DNA of 64,000 bases from NCBI GenBank assembly GCA_018672475.1, contig JABHFS010000163.1, positions 62,001 to 126,000 on the forward strand, written 5' to 3'. The stretch's first letter is position 1. Every line of letters starts with the position of its first letter. This DNA is from Gemmatimonadota bacterium (GTDB lineage Bacteria; Latescibacterota; UBA2968; UBA8231). Both the position numbers and the translations under genes were made by a program. Shown in pieces: positions 16,879 through 25,870 of this stretch. The notes under the pieces are model-generated. The model was not told the DNA's origin, did no database searches, and was given only the letters and a program-made list of their open reading frames with translations.

Positions 16879-17353
16879 AACACCCGTCACGGCGGCGATC
16901 CGCCAATTGCGCCAAGCCCGCATCGACTTCAGCGAATATCTCTACGACTACGTCGAGCACGGCGGCGCCGCACACGCGGCAAACGAACTGAAGTTAGAGG
17001 TCAACCACGTGATCAAAACGCTGGTATTCTCCGACGAGCGCGACAGCGTCTATCTGATGCTGATGCACGGCAACCTGGAAGTCTCGGCCAAAAACCTCGC
17101 GCGCCAACTCGACTGCAAAAGCCTCAATTCCAGCACAGCGGAAGCGGCGCTCAAGCACACCGGTTATCTAGTCGGCGGCATTTCACCCTTCGGCACCCGC
17201 AAACGCCTACCCGTCGCCGTCGAATCCTCGATACTCGACCTGCCGCAGATTTTCATCAACGGCGGCAAACGCGGTTTCTTAGTCGGCCTGCCCCCGCAAA
17301 CCCTGGTCGATCTTCTACAACCCAAACTAGTGTCCGTAGCAATAAAACCCTGA
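16865..17353 (+). CDS. YbaK/EbsC-family aminoacyl-tRNA deacylase
   Basis: Editing-domain protein that hydrolyses mischarged Cys-tRNA(Pro) (YbaK type) or related species. It shows the typical SKTPVTAAIRQLRQARIDF start and HVIKTLVFSD, the stretch with the conserved functional Lys. GYLVGGISPFGTRKRLPV is the signature GGxSPxG loop of the family. Length (162 aa) is typical. The ATG at 16865 overlaps the previous stop by 14 bases; a start at 16817 would add residues without similarity. It is nine bases upstream of the DUF2961 gene. Confidence 0.9.
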   Translation: MAKSKTPVTAAIRQLRQARIDFSEYLYDYVEHGGAAHAANELKLEVNHVIKTLVFSDERDSVYLMLMHGNLEVSAKNLARQLDCKSLNSSTAEAALKHTGYLVGGISPFGTRKRLPVAVESSILDLPQIFINGGKRGFLVGLPPQTLVDLLQPKLVSVAIKP

Positions 17354-17362
17354 GGAATACAT

Positions 17363-18490
17363 ATGCTCGATCAACTCAGTAACATCCGCGACGCCAAAGC
17401 CGGCCGCACCTCTTCCTGGGAACACAATGGCCGCAATAGCGATGCCTGGTGGATCGAACCCGGCGAGACCGTAACGCTCGCCGATATCAAAGGCCCCGGC
17501 CGCATCACCCACCTCTGGATGACTCAAGCCAATCACTACCGCGAATGCCTGCTCAAGATCACCTGGGACGACGCCAAATCCCCGAGCGTTATCTGCCCTC
17601 TGGGCGACTTCTTCGGTCTCGGCCACGGTATCGTCAACTCCTACCAGTCGTTGCTTTTTTCCGCTTCGACTCAGCAGAACAACCGCTTCAACCAGGGCTG
17701 TGCCCTCAACGCATACGTGCAGATGCCCTTTCGCAAAAGGGCACTCGTAGAGTTGGTTAACGAGAGCCGGGAACGGCACCGCCAGTATTTCTACGTCGAT
17801 TATGAAACTTGTGACATCCCCGAGGAAGCGGGTTATTTCCACGCCGAGTTCCGCCGGGAAAACCCCTTCGGTGGCTGGGGACACGAAATCCAGGTCAACA
17901 CCCCCGAGGCCAATATCCCCAACAAGGGTCAACTCGCCTGGGACAACAACTATGTGATTCTCGAGACCAAGGGCCGCGGCCACTTTATTGGCTGCAACCT
18001 CAGCGTCACCAACTTCCAGGGCACCTGGTGGGGCGAGGGCGACGATATGATTTGGGTCGACGGCTACAAATGGCCGCCCGAACTGCACGGCACCGGCAGC
18101 GAAGATTATCTCAACCAGGCCTGGGGCATGCAGGACAACGCCTTCTTGCGCAACGGCTCCTCGATCCACGAGGACAATACCGACGGCTACCAGACCTCCT
18201 ACGTACACCATCTCGAAAATCCGGTGCACTTTCAAAAAGAAATCAAGGTCACCATCGAACACGGCCACGGCAACCATCTGTGCAACGAGATGAGCAGCAC
18301 CGCCTATTGGTACGCCGCCAAACCCGGCCGCATTGCAAAGCCACCGAAGGTCGCGCATCGCATGCCAGTGTTGCGCGACAACCAGGGCCATTGGCTCTAC
18401 GATACGAAGAATCAGACTACGTCGCGGAAGATCAAACCGAATCAGGAGATGACGCGGATGAAGGCGCGGTGGAAGAAGGATCATACATAA
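17363..18490 (+). CDS. DUF2961 / GH172-family glycoside hydrolase-like protein
   Basis: Protein of the DUF2961 family, whose characterised members are GH172 fructofuranosidases/arabinofuranosidases forming double-jelly-roll subunits. Family hallmarks are WWIEPGETVTLADIKGPG, IKGPGRITHLWMT near the start, VICPLGDFFGLGHG, GWWGEGDDM-like TWWGEGDDMIWVDG, and ELHGTGSEDYLNQAWG, with the Glu residues used in catalysis by GH172 enzymes. No signal peptide is present, so it would act on imported material. ATG at 17363 follows TGAGGAA. It is probably transcribed with the YbaK-like gene. Glycosidase activity is inferred from the family only. Confidence 0.88.
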   Translation: MLDQLSNIRDAKAGRTSSWEHNGRNSDAWWIEPGETVTLADIKGPGRITHLWMTQANHYRECLLKITWDDAKSPSVICPLGDFFGLGHGIVNSYQSLLFSASTQQNNRFNQGCALNAYVQMPFRKRALVELVNESRERHRQYFYVDYETCDIPEEAGYFHAEFRRENPFGGWGHEIQVNTPEANIPNKGQLAWDNNYVILETKGRGHFIGCNLSVTNFQGTWWGEGDDMIWVDGYKWPPELHGTGSEDYLNQAWGMQDNAFLRNGSSIHEDNTDGYQTSYVHHLENPVHFQKEIKVTIEHGHGNHLCNEMSSTAYWYAAKPGRIAKPPKVAHRMPVLRDNQGHWLYDTKNQTTSRKIKPNQEMTRMKARWKKDHT

Positions 18491-18742
18491 GCGTGGCAAT
18501 ATACATTACTTACCATAGCTAAGATCCGGTCGCGGGGTATTGCCGTTAGAGGTCGGCGGTCAGAGTCCGTTATCTGTATTATATCGCCCCCCTCCGGCTC
18601 GTTTGTAAGGCAACCGCGCTCGAAGAGCGTGGCTGCCGCGACGTTGCGCATTCCGCCAGGACGGCCACTCGCTCCCTCGGAGGCAATATCCCCGCGGCCG
18701 GATCGTCACCCGCACCATAACAGAAAGCAGATCACAACCACC

Positions 18743-19567
18743 ATGAGCAACGAATTCACCGCCGCCGTCACCCCACCCGACCCGCATCCAGAAAACGCGC
18801 TCGCCTTCGCCTTCAAAAAGGATCAGCTATTAACCCGCCTCCAAGACGAGCAGGCACAAGTCCCCACCCTAAGCGACCTCGCCGGCCTAGCACACACCGA
18901 CCAGCACTATCTCGGCGTCTGCCCCGAACACGGCCACTGTTATGCCCTCGAATTGGCCGAAGAAACCAAAGCACCCACCGGCCTGGCCTTCCACGGCCTG
19001 CGCGATATCGCACCAAAGCTCGGCCCCACGCTCTTCGGCATCGGCGGGCGCGCGGTGCAGATCGTCGCCTGGGGACAGACCCACCGCTACTGCGGCCGCT
19101 GCGGCAGCGAGAACGTACACGCGGAAAACGAACGGGCACAAACCTGCCCCTGCTGCGGCTTGATGTGCTTCCCCCGGCTTTCGCCGGCGATCATCGTCCG
19201 CATCGAACGCGGTGATCAAATCCTCCTAGCGCGCAACCACCGCTTTCCCGCCGGGCTCTACAGCGTATTGGCTGGTTTTGTCGAACCAGGTGAGACCTTG
19301 GAAGAATGCGTTGTGCGCGAGGTGCGCGAGGAGGTCGGCATCGATGTCGAGGATATCCGTTATTTCGCCAGCCAGCCCTGGCCCTTCCCCAACTCGCTGA
19401 TGCTCGGTTTCACCGCCCGCCACAAAAGCGGCGAAATCGAAGTCGACAACAACGAACTAGCCGAGGCCGACTGGTACCGTCCCAACGAACTGCCTAACCT
19501 GCCACTGCCGCTCAGTATCGCCCGTAGGCTCATCGACGACTACCTCAAAAAACACGGCGTCCTATGA
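18743..19567 (+). CDS. nudC: NADH pyrophosphatase / NAD-capped RNA hydrolase NudC
   Basis: Nudix hydrolase cleaving NADH to NMNH and AMP and removing NAD caps from RNA. A zinc ribbon with four cysteines (YCGRCG and CPCCG) precedes the catalytic domain. The Nudix box is GFVEPGETLEECVVREVREE, followed by VGI. The NudC-specific motif SQPWPFPNSLM follows it. Length (274 aa) is standard. The ATG at 18743 is chosen over an upstream frame (18629) that is low-complexity and unrelated. Its stop overlaps the nth start (ATGA), so the two are coupled. Confidence 0.94.
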   Translation: MSNEFTAAVTPPDPHPENALAFAFKKDQLLTRLQDEQAQVPTLSDLAGLAHTDQHYLGVCPEHGHCYALELAEETKAPTGLAFHGLRDIAPKLGPTLFGIGGRAVQIVAWGQTHRYCGRCGSENVHAENERAQTCPCCGLMCFPRLSPAIIVRIERGDQILLARNHRFPAGLYSVLAGFVEPGETLEECVVREVREEVGIDVEDIRYFASQPWPFPNSLMLGFTARHKSGEIEVDNNELAEADWYRPNELPNLPLPLSIARRLIDDYLKKHGVL

Positions 19568-20202
19568 ACAAAGTCGAAAAAGTCCAGTTCGTGCTAGACA
19601 CTCTACAGGGGCTATATCCCAAGCCGACAATACCCCTCGACAGCCGCGACCCCTATACCCACCTGATCGCCGTACTGCTGTCGGCACAATGCACCGACGC
19701 GCGCGTAAATACCGTAACGCCGACGCTTTTCAAACGCGCCGACCGGCCGCAAAAGATGGTCAAATTAGCAGTAGAGGAAATCAGACAGATTATTCGGTCC
19801 TGCGGTCTGGCCCCGCGCAAATCGCAAGCCATTTGGGGTCTGTCACGGATCTTGCTCGACGAGCACGGCGGCGAGGTCCCCGTCGATATGGAGGCGCTCG
19901 AACGACTACCCGGCGTGGGGCACAAAACAGCACAGGTCGTAATGGCGCAGAACTTCGGCGTGCCGACCTTCCCCGTCGACACCCACATCCACCGGCTCAT
20001 CCACCGCTGGGGGCTATCCAACGGCAAAAACGTCGAGCAAACCGAAAAAGACTGTAAACGCCTCTTCCCTGAAGATCGCTGGAACGACCTGCACCTACAG
20101 ATCATCTACTTCGGTCGTGAATACTGCCCGGCGCGCGGGCATCACCCCGCCCAATGTCCGCTGTGCAGCAAAATAGGCCGCAAGAGTTTATTTACAGCCT
20201 AA
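19564..20202 (+). CDS. nth: Endonuclease III (DNA glycosylase/AP lyase)
   Basis: Base-excision-repair glycosylase with AP lyase activity, removing oxidised pyrimidines. The helix-hairpin-helix motif LERLPGVGHKTAQVV carries the catalytic Lys, and the catalytic Asp is in FPVDTHIHRL. The substrate-binding LLSAQCTDARVN motif is typical. The C-terminal iron-sulfur motif is altered: cysteines occur in EYCPARGHHPAQCPLC with spacing x9-x2, and the fourth Cys of the C-x6-C-x2-C-x5-C pattern is missing, since the tail reads SKIGRKSLFTA. It may lack the 4Fe-4S cluster, as in some bacterial Nth subgroups. Coupled to nudC by a four-base overlap. Confidence 0.93.
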   Translation: MNKVEKVQFVLDTLQGLYPKPTIPLDSRDPYTHLIAVLLSAQCTDARVNTVTPTLFKRADRPQKMVKLAVEEIRQIIRSCGLAPRKSQAIWGLSRILLDEHGGEVPVDMEALERLPGVGHKTAQVVMAQNFGVPTFPVDTHIHRLIHRWGLSNGKNVEQTEKDCKRLFPEDRWNDLHLQIIYFGREYCPARGHHPAQCPLCSKIGRKSLFTA

Positions 20203-20222
20203 ACATTCAGCGCGGCCCCCTT

Positions 20223-20469
20223 TTAATCATCCCCCAACCTCGCCATTCTATCGCCGTCGGCGCGGGCGTAAAACGATAGCGGGACAAATTCCAATGGGTC
20301 CCCTCGTAGAGGATAATTGCCCTCGCCTCGCGCGGGGTCGAGCAGCGACGCCCAAGTCATCCCGTCGTCGGCGCTGCGCGCGAGCCGGCCCCACCGATCC
20401 ACCGGTAAAGAGTATTCGCGAATCACCCGGGTGCACGTTCAAGGCCGAAAATTTATCGAAGTCCGGCAA
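20223..20469 (-). pseudogene. C-terminal remnant of a BNR/sortilin-like glycosidase
   Basis: Two overlapping minus-strand frames form one broken piece. The upstream frame reads PDFDKFSALNVHPGDSRILF followed by TGG, as in the beta-propeller repeats of WD40/YVTN/BNR-like glycosyl hydrolases. After one frame change the other reads RLARSADDGMTWASLLDP, an Asp-box-like turn (S-x-D-x-G-x-T-W). It then runs to a stop at 20223. No start or earlier blades are found. Identification rests on short motifs, so the family is tentative. Confidence 0.45.
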
Positions 20470-20687
20470 ACCGGTGTGTAGTTCCCGACGATCGGAATAC
20501 GCGTAAATACTGGCGGCGGAAAAAAAAGAGCAAGGCGCTCTCGTATGGCATAAACAGCGAGAGCCTGTTGCCGCTCAATCTATAGCACAAAACGACCTTC
20601 CTCTATTTGACCAACAGCATGCGGCGACGGGCTAGGCGTCCTTCAGCTTGCAGACGGTAAAATTACACTCCACTACCCCACCCCCCG

Positions 20688-20960
20688 TTGCTACTCAGAC
20701 TGTGGTTTACGCCCAGTGGCTCTGGGGTAATGGCTCTATTGCTCTTTTTACGCCAGCGATTTATCTGGTGGCCCTTGTACCCCCTTGGGCTTTCCCATCG
20801 CCCCGAACTATACTATAGTTTGTTGCGGTTGGCTGATTATTTCCATGGCCTGGTTAGCCAAAACCATCGTCTTGCGCTGCGGAGGTATTCGCCTCTACCG
20901 GGAATGGATGCTTTTCTTTCTCGGTCTGATGCTCGGCGATTTTTTACCGCCTCGTTGTGG
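20688..20960 (+). pseudogene. Remnant of a DUF6785-like membrane protein
   Basis: Two frames match the last fifth of the large membrane proteins at 46117 and 50824. The first reads MALLLFLRQRFIWWPLYPLG (compare ARNHWAWWPLHPIG). After a frame change the second reads ISMAWLAKTIVLRCGGIRLY and then FFLGLMLGDFL (compare LLAWLIKTLALRFGGASLYR and FFLGLALGQIV). The rest of the gene is absent, so this is a truncated, frameshifted third copy. Confidence 0.65.
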
Positions 20961-21024
20961 GTCGAAACGGGGAAAATCGCCATCCAGGGCAATATGACCT
21001 TCAATTTCTAAGGAGCGATCGCCC

Positions 21025-21846
21025 ATGGGCAAAGCGCAAAGCGAGTACCGCTACAATCGCCTCACCTGGCCCGAAATGAACGAGGCCATCGGCATGCAGA
21101 AACTGATTTTGCTGCCCACTGGCTCGACCGAGCAACACGGTCGCCATTTGCCACTCGACACCGATGTCTTCCTGTCCGAAGAAGTCTGCCTCGAAGTCGG
21201 CCGCCGCGCCCCCGACAAGATCCTGGTCCTGCCGCCGATCGCCTATGGCCTCAACCTGCACCATATCGACTTTCCCGGCACCGTACATATCGAGCCGGAG
21301 ACCTTTATCGCCTTCTGCCTCAATATCACCAAGTCGGTCGCCTACCACGGTTTTGAAAAAATCCTGCTGGTCAATGGCCACGGTTCCAACGCGCCCCTAA
21401 TTGACCTGATCGCCCGCAAGACCACCTTGCAGACCAAATCGCTGTGTTTCGCCTGCAACTACGCCACTTTCCTGTGGGATAAATTCTCCGAGATCCGCGC
21501 ATCAGAAATTGCCGCGCACGCCGACGAATTCGAGACCTCGCTCTACCTGCATCTAGCCCCTGAGCGGGTACAGATGGACAAGGCCGAAGAGGGCCATGAC
21601 CGCATGGGCAAATACGTCAGTTCCGACAGCACTTCGAAATATATACGCTTTAACGATTATTGGGGCCGCTGGTCGCAACTAGGCGTACACGGCGACCCGA
21701 CGGTGGCCACCGCCGAGAAGGGTAAGATAATCTTCGAAGCGGCAGTAGAAGGCCTACTCGACGCGATCGACGAATTGCGCGAGTGGCCCATTGAAGAGCG
21801 GGCCGACATGCACGAGAATCCCACACAAAAAAACATTCACTGGTAG
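21025..21846 (+). CDS. Creatininase-family amidohydrolase
   Basis: Metal-dependent amidohydrolase of the creatininase family, which opens cyclic amides or hydrolyses formamides (creatinine, N-formyl intermediates). The binuclear metal site is visible: Glu and His in PTGSTEQHGRHLPLDTD, with its Asp, His in LLVNGHGSNAP, and Glu in AHADEFETS. Length (273 aa) is typical. ATG at 21025 follows AAGGAGCGATCG. The next gene starts seven bases after its stop after its own TAGGAGA site, so the two form an operon. The true substrate is unknown. Confidence 0.9.
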   Translation: MGKAQSEYRYNRLTWPEMNEAIGMQKLILLPTGSTEQHGRHLPLDTDVFLSEEVCLEVGRRAPDKILVLPPIAYGLNLHHIDFPGTVHIEPETFIAFCLNITKSVAYHGFEKILLVNGHGSNAPLIDLIARKTTLQTKSLCFACNYATFLWDKFSEIRASEIAAHADEFETSLYLHLAPERVQMDKAEEGHDRMGKYVSSDSTSKYIRFNDYWGRWSQLGVHGDPTVATAEKGKIIFEAAVEGLLDAIDELREWPIEERADMHENPTQKNIHW

Positions 21847-21853
21847 GAGAGCT

Positions 21854-23131
21854 ATGAGCTTGATCGGAGTTGCACAAATAGACATCACCCCTGCGGAAGC
21901 CGTATGGCTAGTCGGTTATGGCGACCGCGACCACAAGTCCGAAGGCGTCTACCAGGCGCTGCGCGCTGGCGCGGTCGCCATCACAGACGGCGGCGAAGAA
22001 GTCGTGATCATCGCCGCCGACCTTATAGGCTATGACCTAGCCTATGCCGCCAACGCCAAAGCCCATATCGCCGACGCCACCGGGCTCTTGCCGCGGCAAA
22101 TTGTGCTCACCGCCACCCACACGCACTGCGCCCCCTTCTTCTATCCCTGGATCATGCCCGGAGCAGTCGAAGCGGGTTATGCGGCCTTTCTGCGCGACAA
22201 ACTACTCGCAGTGGTCCTACGCGCACGCGCCGACCAAGTCGCCGGTAGTATATCCTTCGCACGGACCACCTCCGACTTCGGCGTCAACCGCCGCCTGCCC
22301 GACGGCAAGGGCGGCATTATCTTCGCCCCCAATCCGGACGGGCCGATGGATCGAGATCTCGATACCTTGTTCTTCGCAGACCAACAGGGCCGCGCATTGG
22401 GCAGCTTAAGCATTTTCGGCTGTCACCCCACCAGCCTCGGCGGCTATCTTATCGGTGGTGACTACCCCGGTTATTTCTGCCGCGCGATCGAAGAACAAAC
22501 CGGTGCCCCTGCACTTTTTTCCACCGGATGCGCCGGCAATATCCGGCCTTGGTATGGCCGCAAGGAAGGCATTTTTCCGCGCCCGAGCTTTGAGCAACTG
22601 GCCGCCGCCGGGCAAAAGTTGGCCGCCACAGCCTTGGCCTCTCAGACCGATGCGATGCCCGTCGACGCGACACACTTACAGATCGCCAATACTTTCCACT
22701 GCTTGCCCTATGTCGAATTACCCACCCGTTCCGCTCTACAAGAGACGCTAAAAGATCCCAATCCACGCCATAGCGATTGGGCCGCGGCGATGCTCGCCAT
22801 AACTCAGCACGGTAAATTAGCTACAAGTTCACCGCACGAAATTCAGATCGTGCAGTTCAACCCCGATCTGCGCATGGTCTTTTTAGGCGGTGAGGTGCTG
22901 AGCGAAATCGGCCTGCACATCAAAGAAGCGCTACAACCCGGCCTGACCTCGACGATCGCCTATGCCAATGGTCTGATTGCCTATGTCCCGGGCGAAGAAA
23001 CCTACCCGTTGGGTGGTTACGAAGTCGACGGCTCTTATCGCTATTTTTTGCGGCCAGCGCCTTTTAAAGCAACAATCGAAGAGCTTATCGTCGAGCAAAC
23101 TAAGGAGCTTGTTGCCACGCTCAATGGCTAA
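21854..23131 (+). CDS. Neutral/alkaline ceramidase N-terminal-domain-like protein
   Basis: Resembles the N-terminal domain of neutral/alkaline non-lysosomal ceramidases, zinc amidases that release a fatty acid from sphingolipids. The start VAQIDITPAEAVWLVGYGDR is the family's usual opening. TATHTHCAPFF contains the His-x-His zinc motif, FGCHPTSLGGYLIGGDYPG follows, and FSTGCAGNIRPWYGR matches the nucleophile-loop region. There is no signal peptide, unlike secreted ceramidases. The start at 21854 is set by TAGGAGAGCT. Clustered with a creatininase, it may act on a different amide. Family is fairly sure, activity not. Confidence 0.85.
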   Translation: MSLIGVAQIDITPAEAVWLVGYGDRDHKSEGVYQALRAGAVAITDGGEEVVIIAADLIGYDLAYAANAKAHIADATGLLPRQIVLTATHTHCAPFFYPWIMPGAVEAGYAAFLRDKLLAVVLRARADQVAGSISFARTTSDFGVNRRLPDGKGGIIFAPNPDGPMDRDLDTLFFADQQGRALGSLSIFGCHPTSLGGYLIGGDYPGYFCRAIEEQTGAPALFSTGCAGNIRPWYGRKEGIFPRPSFEQLAAAGQKLAATALASQTDAMPVDATHLQIANTFHCLPYVELPTRSALQETLKDPNPRHSDWAAAMLAITQHGKLATSSPHEIQIVQFNPDLRMVFLGGEVLSEIGLHIKEALQPGLTSTIAYANGLIAYVPGEETYPLGGYEVDGSYRYFLRPAPFKATIEELIVEQTKELVATLNG

Positions 23132-23403
23132 ATATAGCTGTGGCCGGAGGGATTGCGCGAAGTCACCGCCGAGTTGCAGATCGCCTAGTGTATTGGGGCC
23201 CACCACAACACCCGATTGACACCACTTTTCACCAGCCGGCCGAAGACACCATCCACGCCAAAGTCCAAGCCGGTTTTCCCGCGTTGATCATGGATGAATG
23301 TGCAGATCGCACCACACTGCCTCATAGTTCGCTGTTGGTTGTTGCCACAACTCTGCAAAGACCATTTTTTTAACAGGAAACCCAGACGAGGAAGAACGAG
23401 CTG

Positions 23404-23718
23404 ATGAGCAATGGAAACGGGAACGGAAATGGTCACGGCCATCACCATGGCCAAGAAGGCGGCGAAGAATATCGCGAATTATTGGCAGACCCCGAACTTG
23501 CCGCGCAATTTAATCAATTAGTCGCCTTGGCCGAGGCCAAGGGATTAGGTCAGGACGAAATAGGCTATGGCCTGATCGCCGCCACCGCCGAACACATGCT
23601 GGCCCGAGGCGAACCCGAATGCTGCGTGATGCAAGTATTAATGGACTATACCGCCAGCTTTTACGGTTGGTGGCATGACGGACTAAGCGAAGACGCAAAG
23701 GACGAAGAAGAAAACTAA
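23404..23718 (+). CDS. Small protein of unknown function
   Basis: A 104-aa acidic protein not matched to any family I know. The N-terminus is a low-complexity Gly/Asn/His stretch (NGNGNGNGHGHHHG) that could bind a metal ion. A helical segment EYRELLADPELAAQFNQLV follows, and then a Cys pair and aromatics (EPECCVMQVL, YGWWHDGL). GAGGAAGAACGAGCTG precedes the ATG. It lies 270 bases after the ceramidase-like gene; the gap holds a possible coding remnant with several stops. The real start could also be internal. Confidence 0.6.
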   Translation: MSNGNGNGNGHGHHHGQEGGEEYRELLADPELAAQFNQLVALAEAKGLGQDEIGYGLIAATAEHMLARGEPECCVMQVLMDYTASFYGWWHDGLSEDAKDEEEN

Positions 23719-23724
23719 ACGATC

Positions 23725-23785
23725 TGAAATATCAGGTCTGCGCCGCAGCGATCGCACGAACACAACGACCAGACCTGATATTTCA
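23725..23785. terminator. 16-bp inverted repeat between convergent genes
   Basis: A perfect 16-bp inverted repeat (TGAAATATCAGGTCTG at 23725-23740 and its complement at 23770-23785) with a 29-base spacer. It sits seven bases after the stop of the 104-aa gene and 40 bases past the end of the convergent PhyH gene. A bidirectional transcript end is the simplest reading. The palindrome-like arms could also be a protein-binding site. Confidence 0.55.
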
Positions 23786-23824
23786 AACACGCCTAGCGCG
23801 ATCTGGAACCTGCCGGCAAAAAAG

Positions 23825-24580
23825 CTAACGCGCCTCGTACATATCCTCGCGCGTGTGGCCTTGCCGGCCAGGACATAATGCCCGATAAGCCTCGGGCATA
23901 CGCTGGTAAGTCTCCGGCCAGACCGGCTGGTGCCCCCCTTCGATCCAGTTGTTAAACCAACGCGGATAGTAGGCAATATTGAGCCCGATGCGGACTTCTT
24001 CGCTGGTATTGGCCCGCGCCTGATGCCAGGCCCCCCCATGCCACAAGAGCACCGACCCGGCAGCGCCTTCAATCGGCTTGATCAGCGGACTGTCCGGCCC
24101 GACTTCCGGCGGCGGACTTTTCAAGCGCGATCTATGACTCATTGGCACGATCCCGGTGCCGCCATTGGCCGCCGTAAAATCGCTCAACATCCAAATCGTA
24201 TTGATCATCCACGGCACATCCGGCACTTTTGCGAAATGCCCGGCTGAGTCGACATGCAGATGCTGCGGCGGCGCTCCCGGCCAGGTCGGCTTGGCACAGG
24301 CTTCGACCACCCGGCAATGCGGGCCGAGAAAGTGGCGGGCAATGGTCAGCGTATCCTCGTGAAAAGCGCACGGCCAACTACCCTCGTCTAGGTTGAGCAT
24401 CCCGAAGAGCGTCTGATAATATTCGTCGCCCTGGATAAAATTGGCGCGGGCTGGATCCTGGCACAGCGCCAAACAGCGTTCGCCCAGTGCCAGGGCCTGT
24501 TGGCGGGGCATGCGCTCCGGCAACAAGCAGTAGCCATAGGTCTCCAGGTGCACAATCGCCGCAGCCAGGTCCTCGTTCAT
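23825..24580 (-). CDS. Phytanoyl-CoA dioxygenase (PhyH) family protein
   Basis: Fe(II)/2-oxoglutarate dioxygenase of about 250 aa. The iron triad is His/Asp in PPQHLHVDSAGHF and the distal His in LLWHGGAWHQARANTSEE, with the 2-oxoglutarate Arg in EEVRIGLNIAY. GGTGIVPMSHRSR is the family's mid motif. The ATG at 24580 overlaps the TAA of the upstream Ldh-type gene (TAATG), so the two are translationally coupled; an earlier start at 24628 would lie inside that gene. The substrate is unknown. Coupling with a dehydrogenase suggests two-step oxidation of one small molecule (inference). Confidence 0.9.
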   Translation of the reverse strand: MNEDLAAAIVHLETYGYCLLPERMPRQQALALGERCLALCQDPARANFIQGDEYYQTLFGMLNLDEGSWPCAFHEDTLTIARHFLGPHCRVVEACAKPTWPGAPPQHLHVDSAGHFAKVPDVPWMINTIWMLSDFTAANGGTGIVPMSHRSRLKSPPPEVGPDSPLIKPIEGAAGSVLLWHGGAWHQARANTSEEVRIGLNIAYYPRWFNNWIEGGHQPVWPETYQRMPEAYRALCPGRQGHTREDMYEAR

Positions 24581-25629
24581 TACAGTTCCACTCCCAATTC
24601 CTCGGCCAGCGCCGATAACTGCCTCCAAACCCCTTCTTCAACGACGATGCCGTCTTTTTCACTGCGTCGCAAGGCCGCATATTCGCGCTGCCCCGGTATC
24701 AACACCCCATCGCCCCCCGCCGACGGCTCTGCCGAAGCGACATAGCCGAGCAATTCGTCCAATTCACCGGTAAAGCGCCCCAGATCCATCAGTTGGCCGA
24801 TGTCGATCACCAATAGCCACATCGTATTAGCATTCGACTCAATCCCCTCTTCGCGCCAGGCCGGCACCCCCAGTAACGACGAAAGGATCGCCGCCATCAG
24901 CCCCAACCCATAACTCTTATAGCCTTGCTCACCGCCGAAGGGCGTGATCGCCCCGGCGGGCGAGCCGTCGACCGCATAAAGGTCGGCCGGATCTAGGCTC
25001 GGTTGCCCATCTTCGTCGACGAGTGTTCCGGCGGGTAATACTCTGCCGGTATCGTGAAAAAGGCGGACGCGCCCTTCGGGCAAAGACGCCGTCGAAAAAT
25101 CCAATAACACCGGGTCACCGCTCGTCGGGGCCGCAAAAGAAATCGGATTAGTCCCCAACCGTCCCTGGCGCCCACCAAAAGGCGCCACCCAATGCCCCTC
25201 ACCCGCCGTGCTGCAACTGGCCAGCGCCGCAAAACCGGCACGAGCCGCTGTCTCCGTATAGGCGCCCAGGCGGCCGACGTGGCGACACCGACGCACCATC
25301 GCACTGCCCATTCCGTAGATCTCAGCCGTTGCCAAAGCCAACTCTACCGCCCGCATTGCCGCGACCTGACCAAAATTCCATTGCGCGTCGATGAGCGATA
25401 CCGTCGGGCTCAACGACTCGACTAGTAATTCCGCACCAGGGACAATCGCCCGCTTTTGCGCGTCTTTGATATACTGGATTACGCGCAATACCCCATGCGA
25501 GGACATGCCCATGCTATCGGCACGGACCAACGCCTCGGCGACAATGCGAGCTTCGGACTCTGGCGCACCACTGCAAACAAAGAGTTTCACCGTCAGTTCC
25601 TGTAAGTATTCGGGTTTGAAGGTCGGCAT
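24580..25629 (-). CDS. Ldh-family (malate/L-lactate type) oxidoreductase
   Basis: NAD(P)-dependent dehydrogenase of the Ldh_2/MDH type 2 family, oxidising L-2-hydroxyacids such as malate, lactate, ureidoglycolate or sulfolactate. The conserved active-site His lies in DSMGMSSHGVLRV. The cofactor-binding region is RLGTNPISFAAPTSG, and the end of the barrel-like core is GYKSYGLGLMAAILSSLLG. Length (349 aa) is typical. It is the first gene of a coupled pair with the PhyH gene. Substrate cannot be decided from the sequence. Confidence 0.9.
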   Translation of the reverse strand: MPTFKPEYLQELTVKLFVCSGAPESEARIVAEALVRADSMGMSSHGVLRVIQYIKDAQKRAIVPGAELLVESLSPTVSLIDAQWNFGQVAAMRAVELALATAEIYGMGSAMVRRCRHVGRLGAYTETAARAGFAALASCSTAGEGHWVAPFGGRQGRLGTNPISFAAPTSGDPVLLDFSTASLPEGRVRLFHDTGRVLPAGTLVDEDGQPSLDPADLYAVDGSPAGAITPFGGEQGYKSYGLGLMAAILSSLLGVPAWREEGIESNANTMWLLVIDIGQLMDLGRFTGELDELLGYVASAEPSAGGDGVLIPGQREYAALRRSEKDGIVVEEGVWRQLSALAEELGVEL

Positions 25630-25870
25630 TTATCTTATTGGTCCCATGATTTAGTGAAGACCCAGAAGGATCATGCAAAGTCTAAACCCAATCTTCGGGT
25701 AAAGACCTAGCCCGATAGCTGAACTAGCTTATAACGATGACGGCCGATCCTCCTCAAGCACTCAACTTGCACCGCGATATTCCATCGGCATATCGCCTAA
25801 TGGCGATCACAACACAGTATTTCACCGCAGGATGTATACCATCAATATCTCCCTTCAACCATCATCTGCC

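Larger units (their letters stand above)
20203..21024. other. Gene-free stretch holding two gene remnants
   Basis: No intact gene fits here. A frameshifted glycosidase-like remnant (minus strand, 20223-20469) and a frameshifted remnant of a DUF6785-like membrane protein (plus strand, 20688-20960) are listed separately. The remaining 200 bases show nothing recognisable. Confidence 0.5.

Noticed and set aside
17327-18499. Long minus-strand open frame (390 codons) opposite the DUF2961 gene
   Set aside because: It mirrors the codon pattern of the real gene on the other strand, has no family features, and the plus-strand protein matches DUF2961 throughout.
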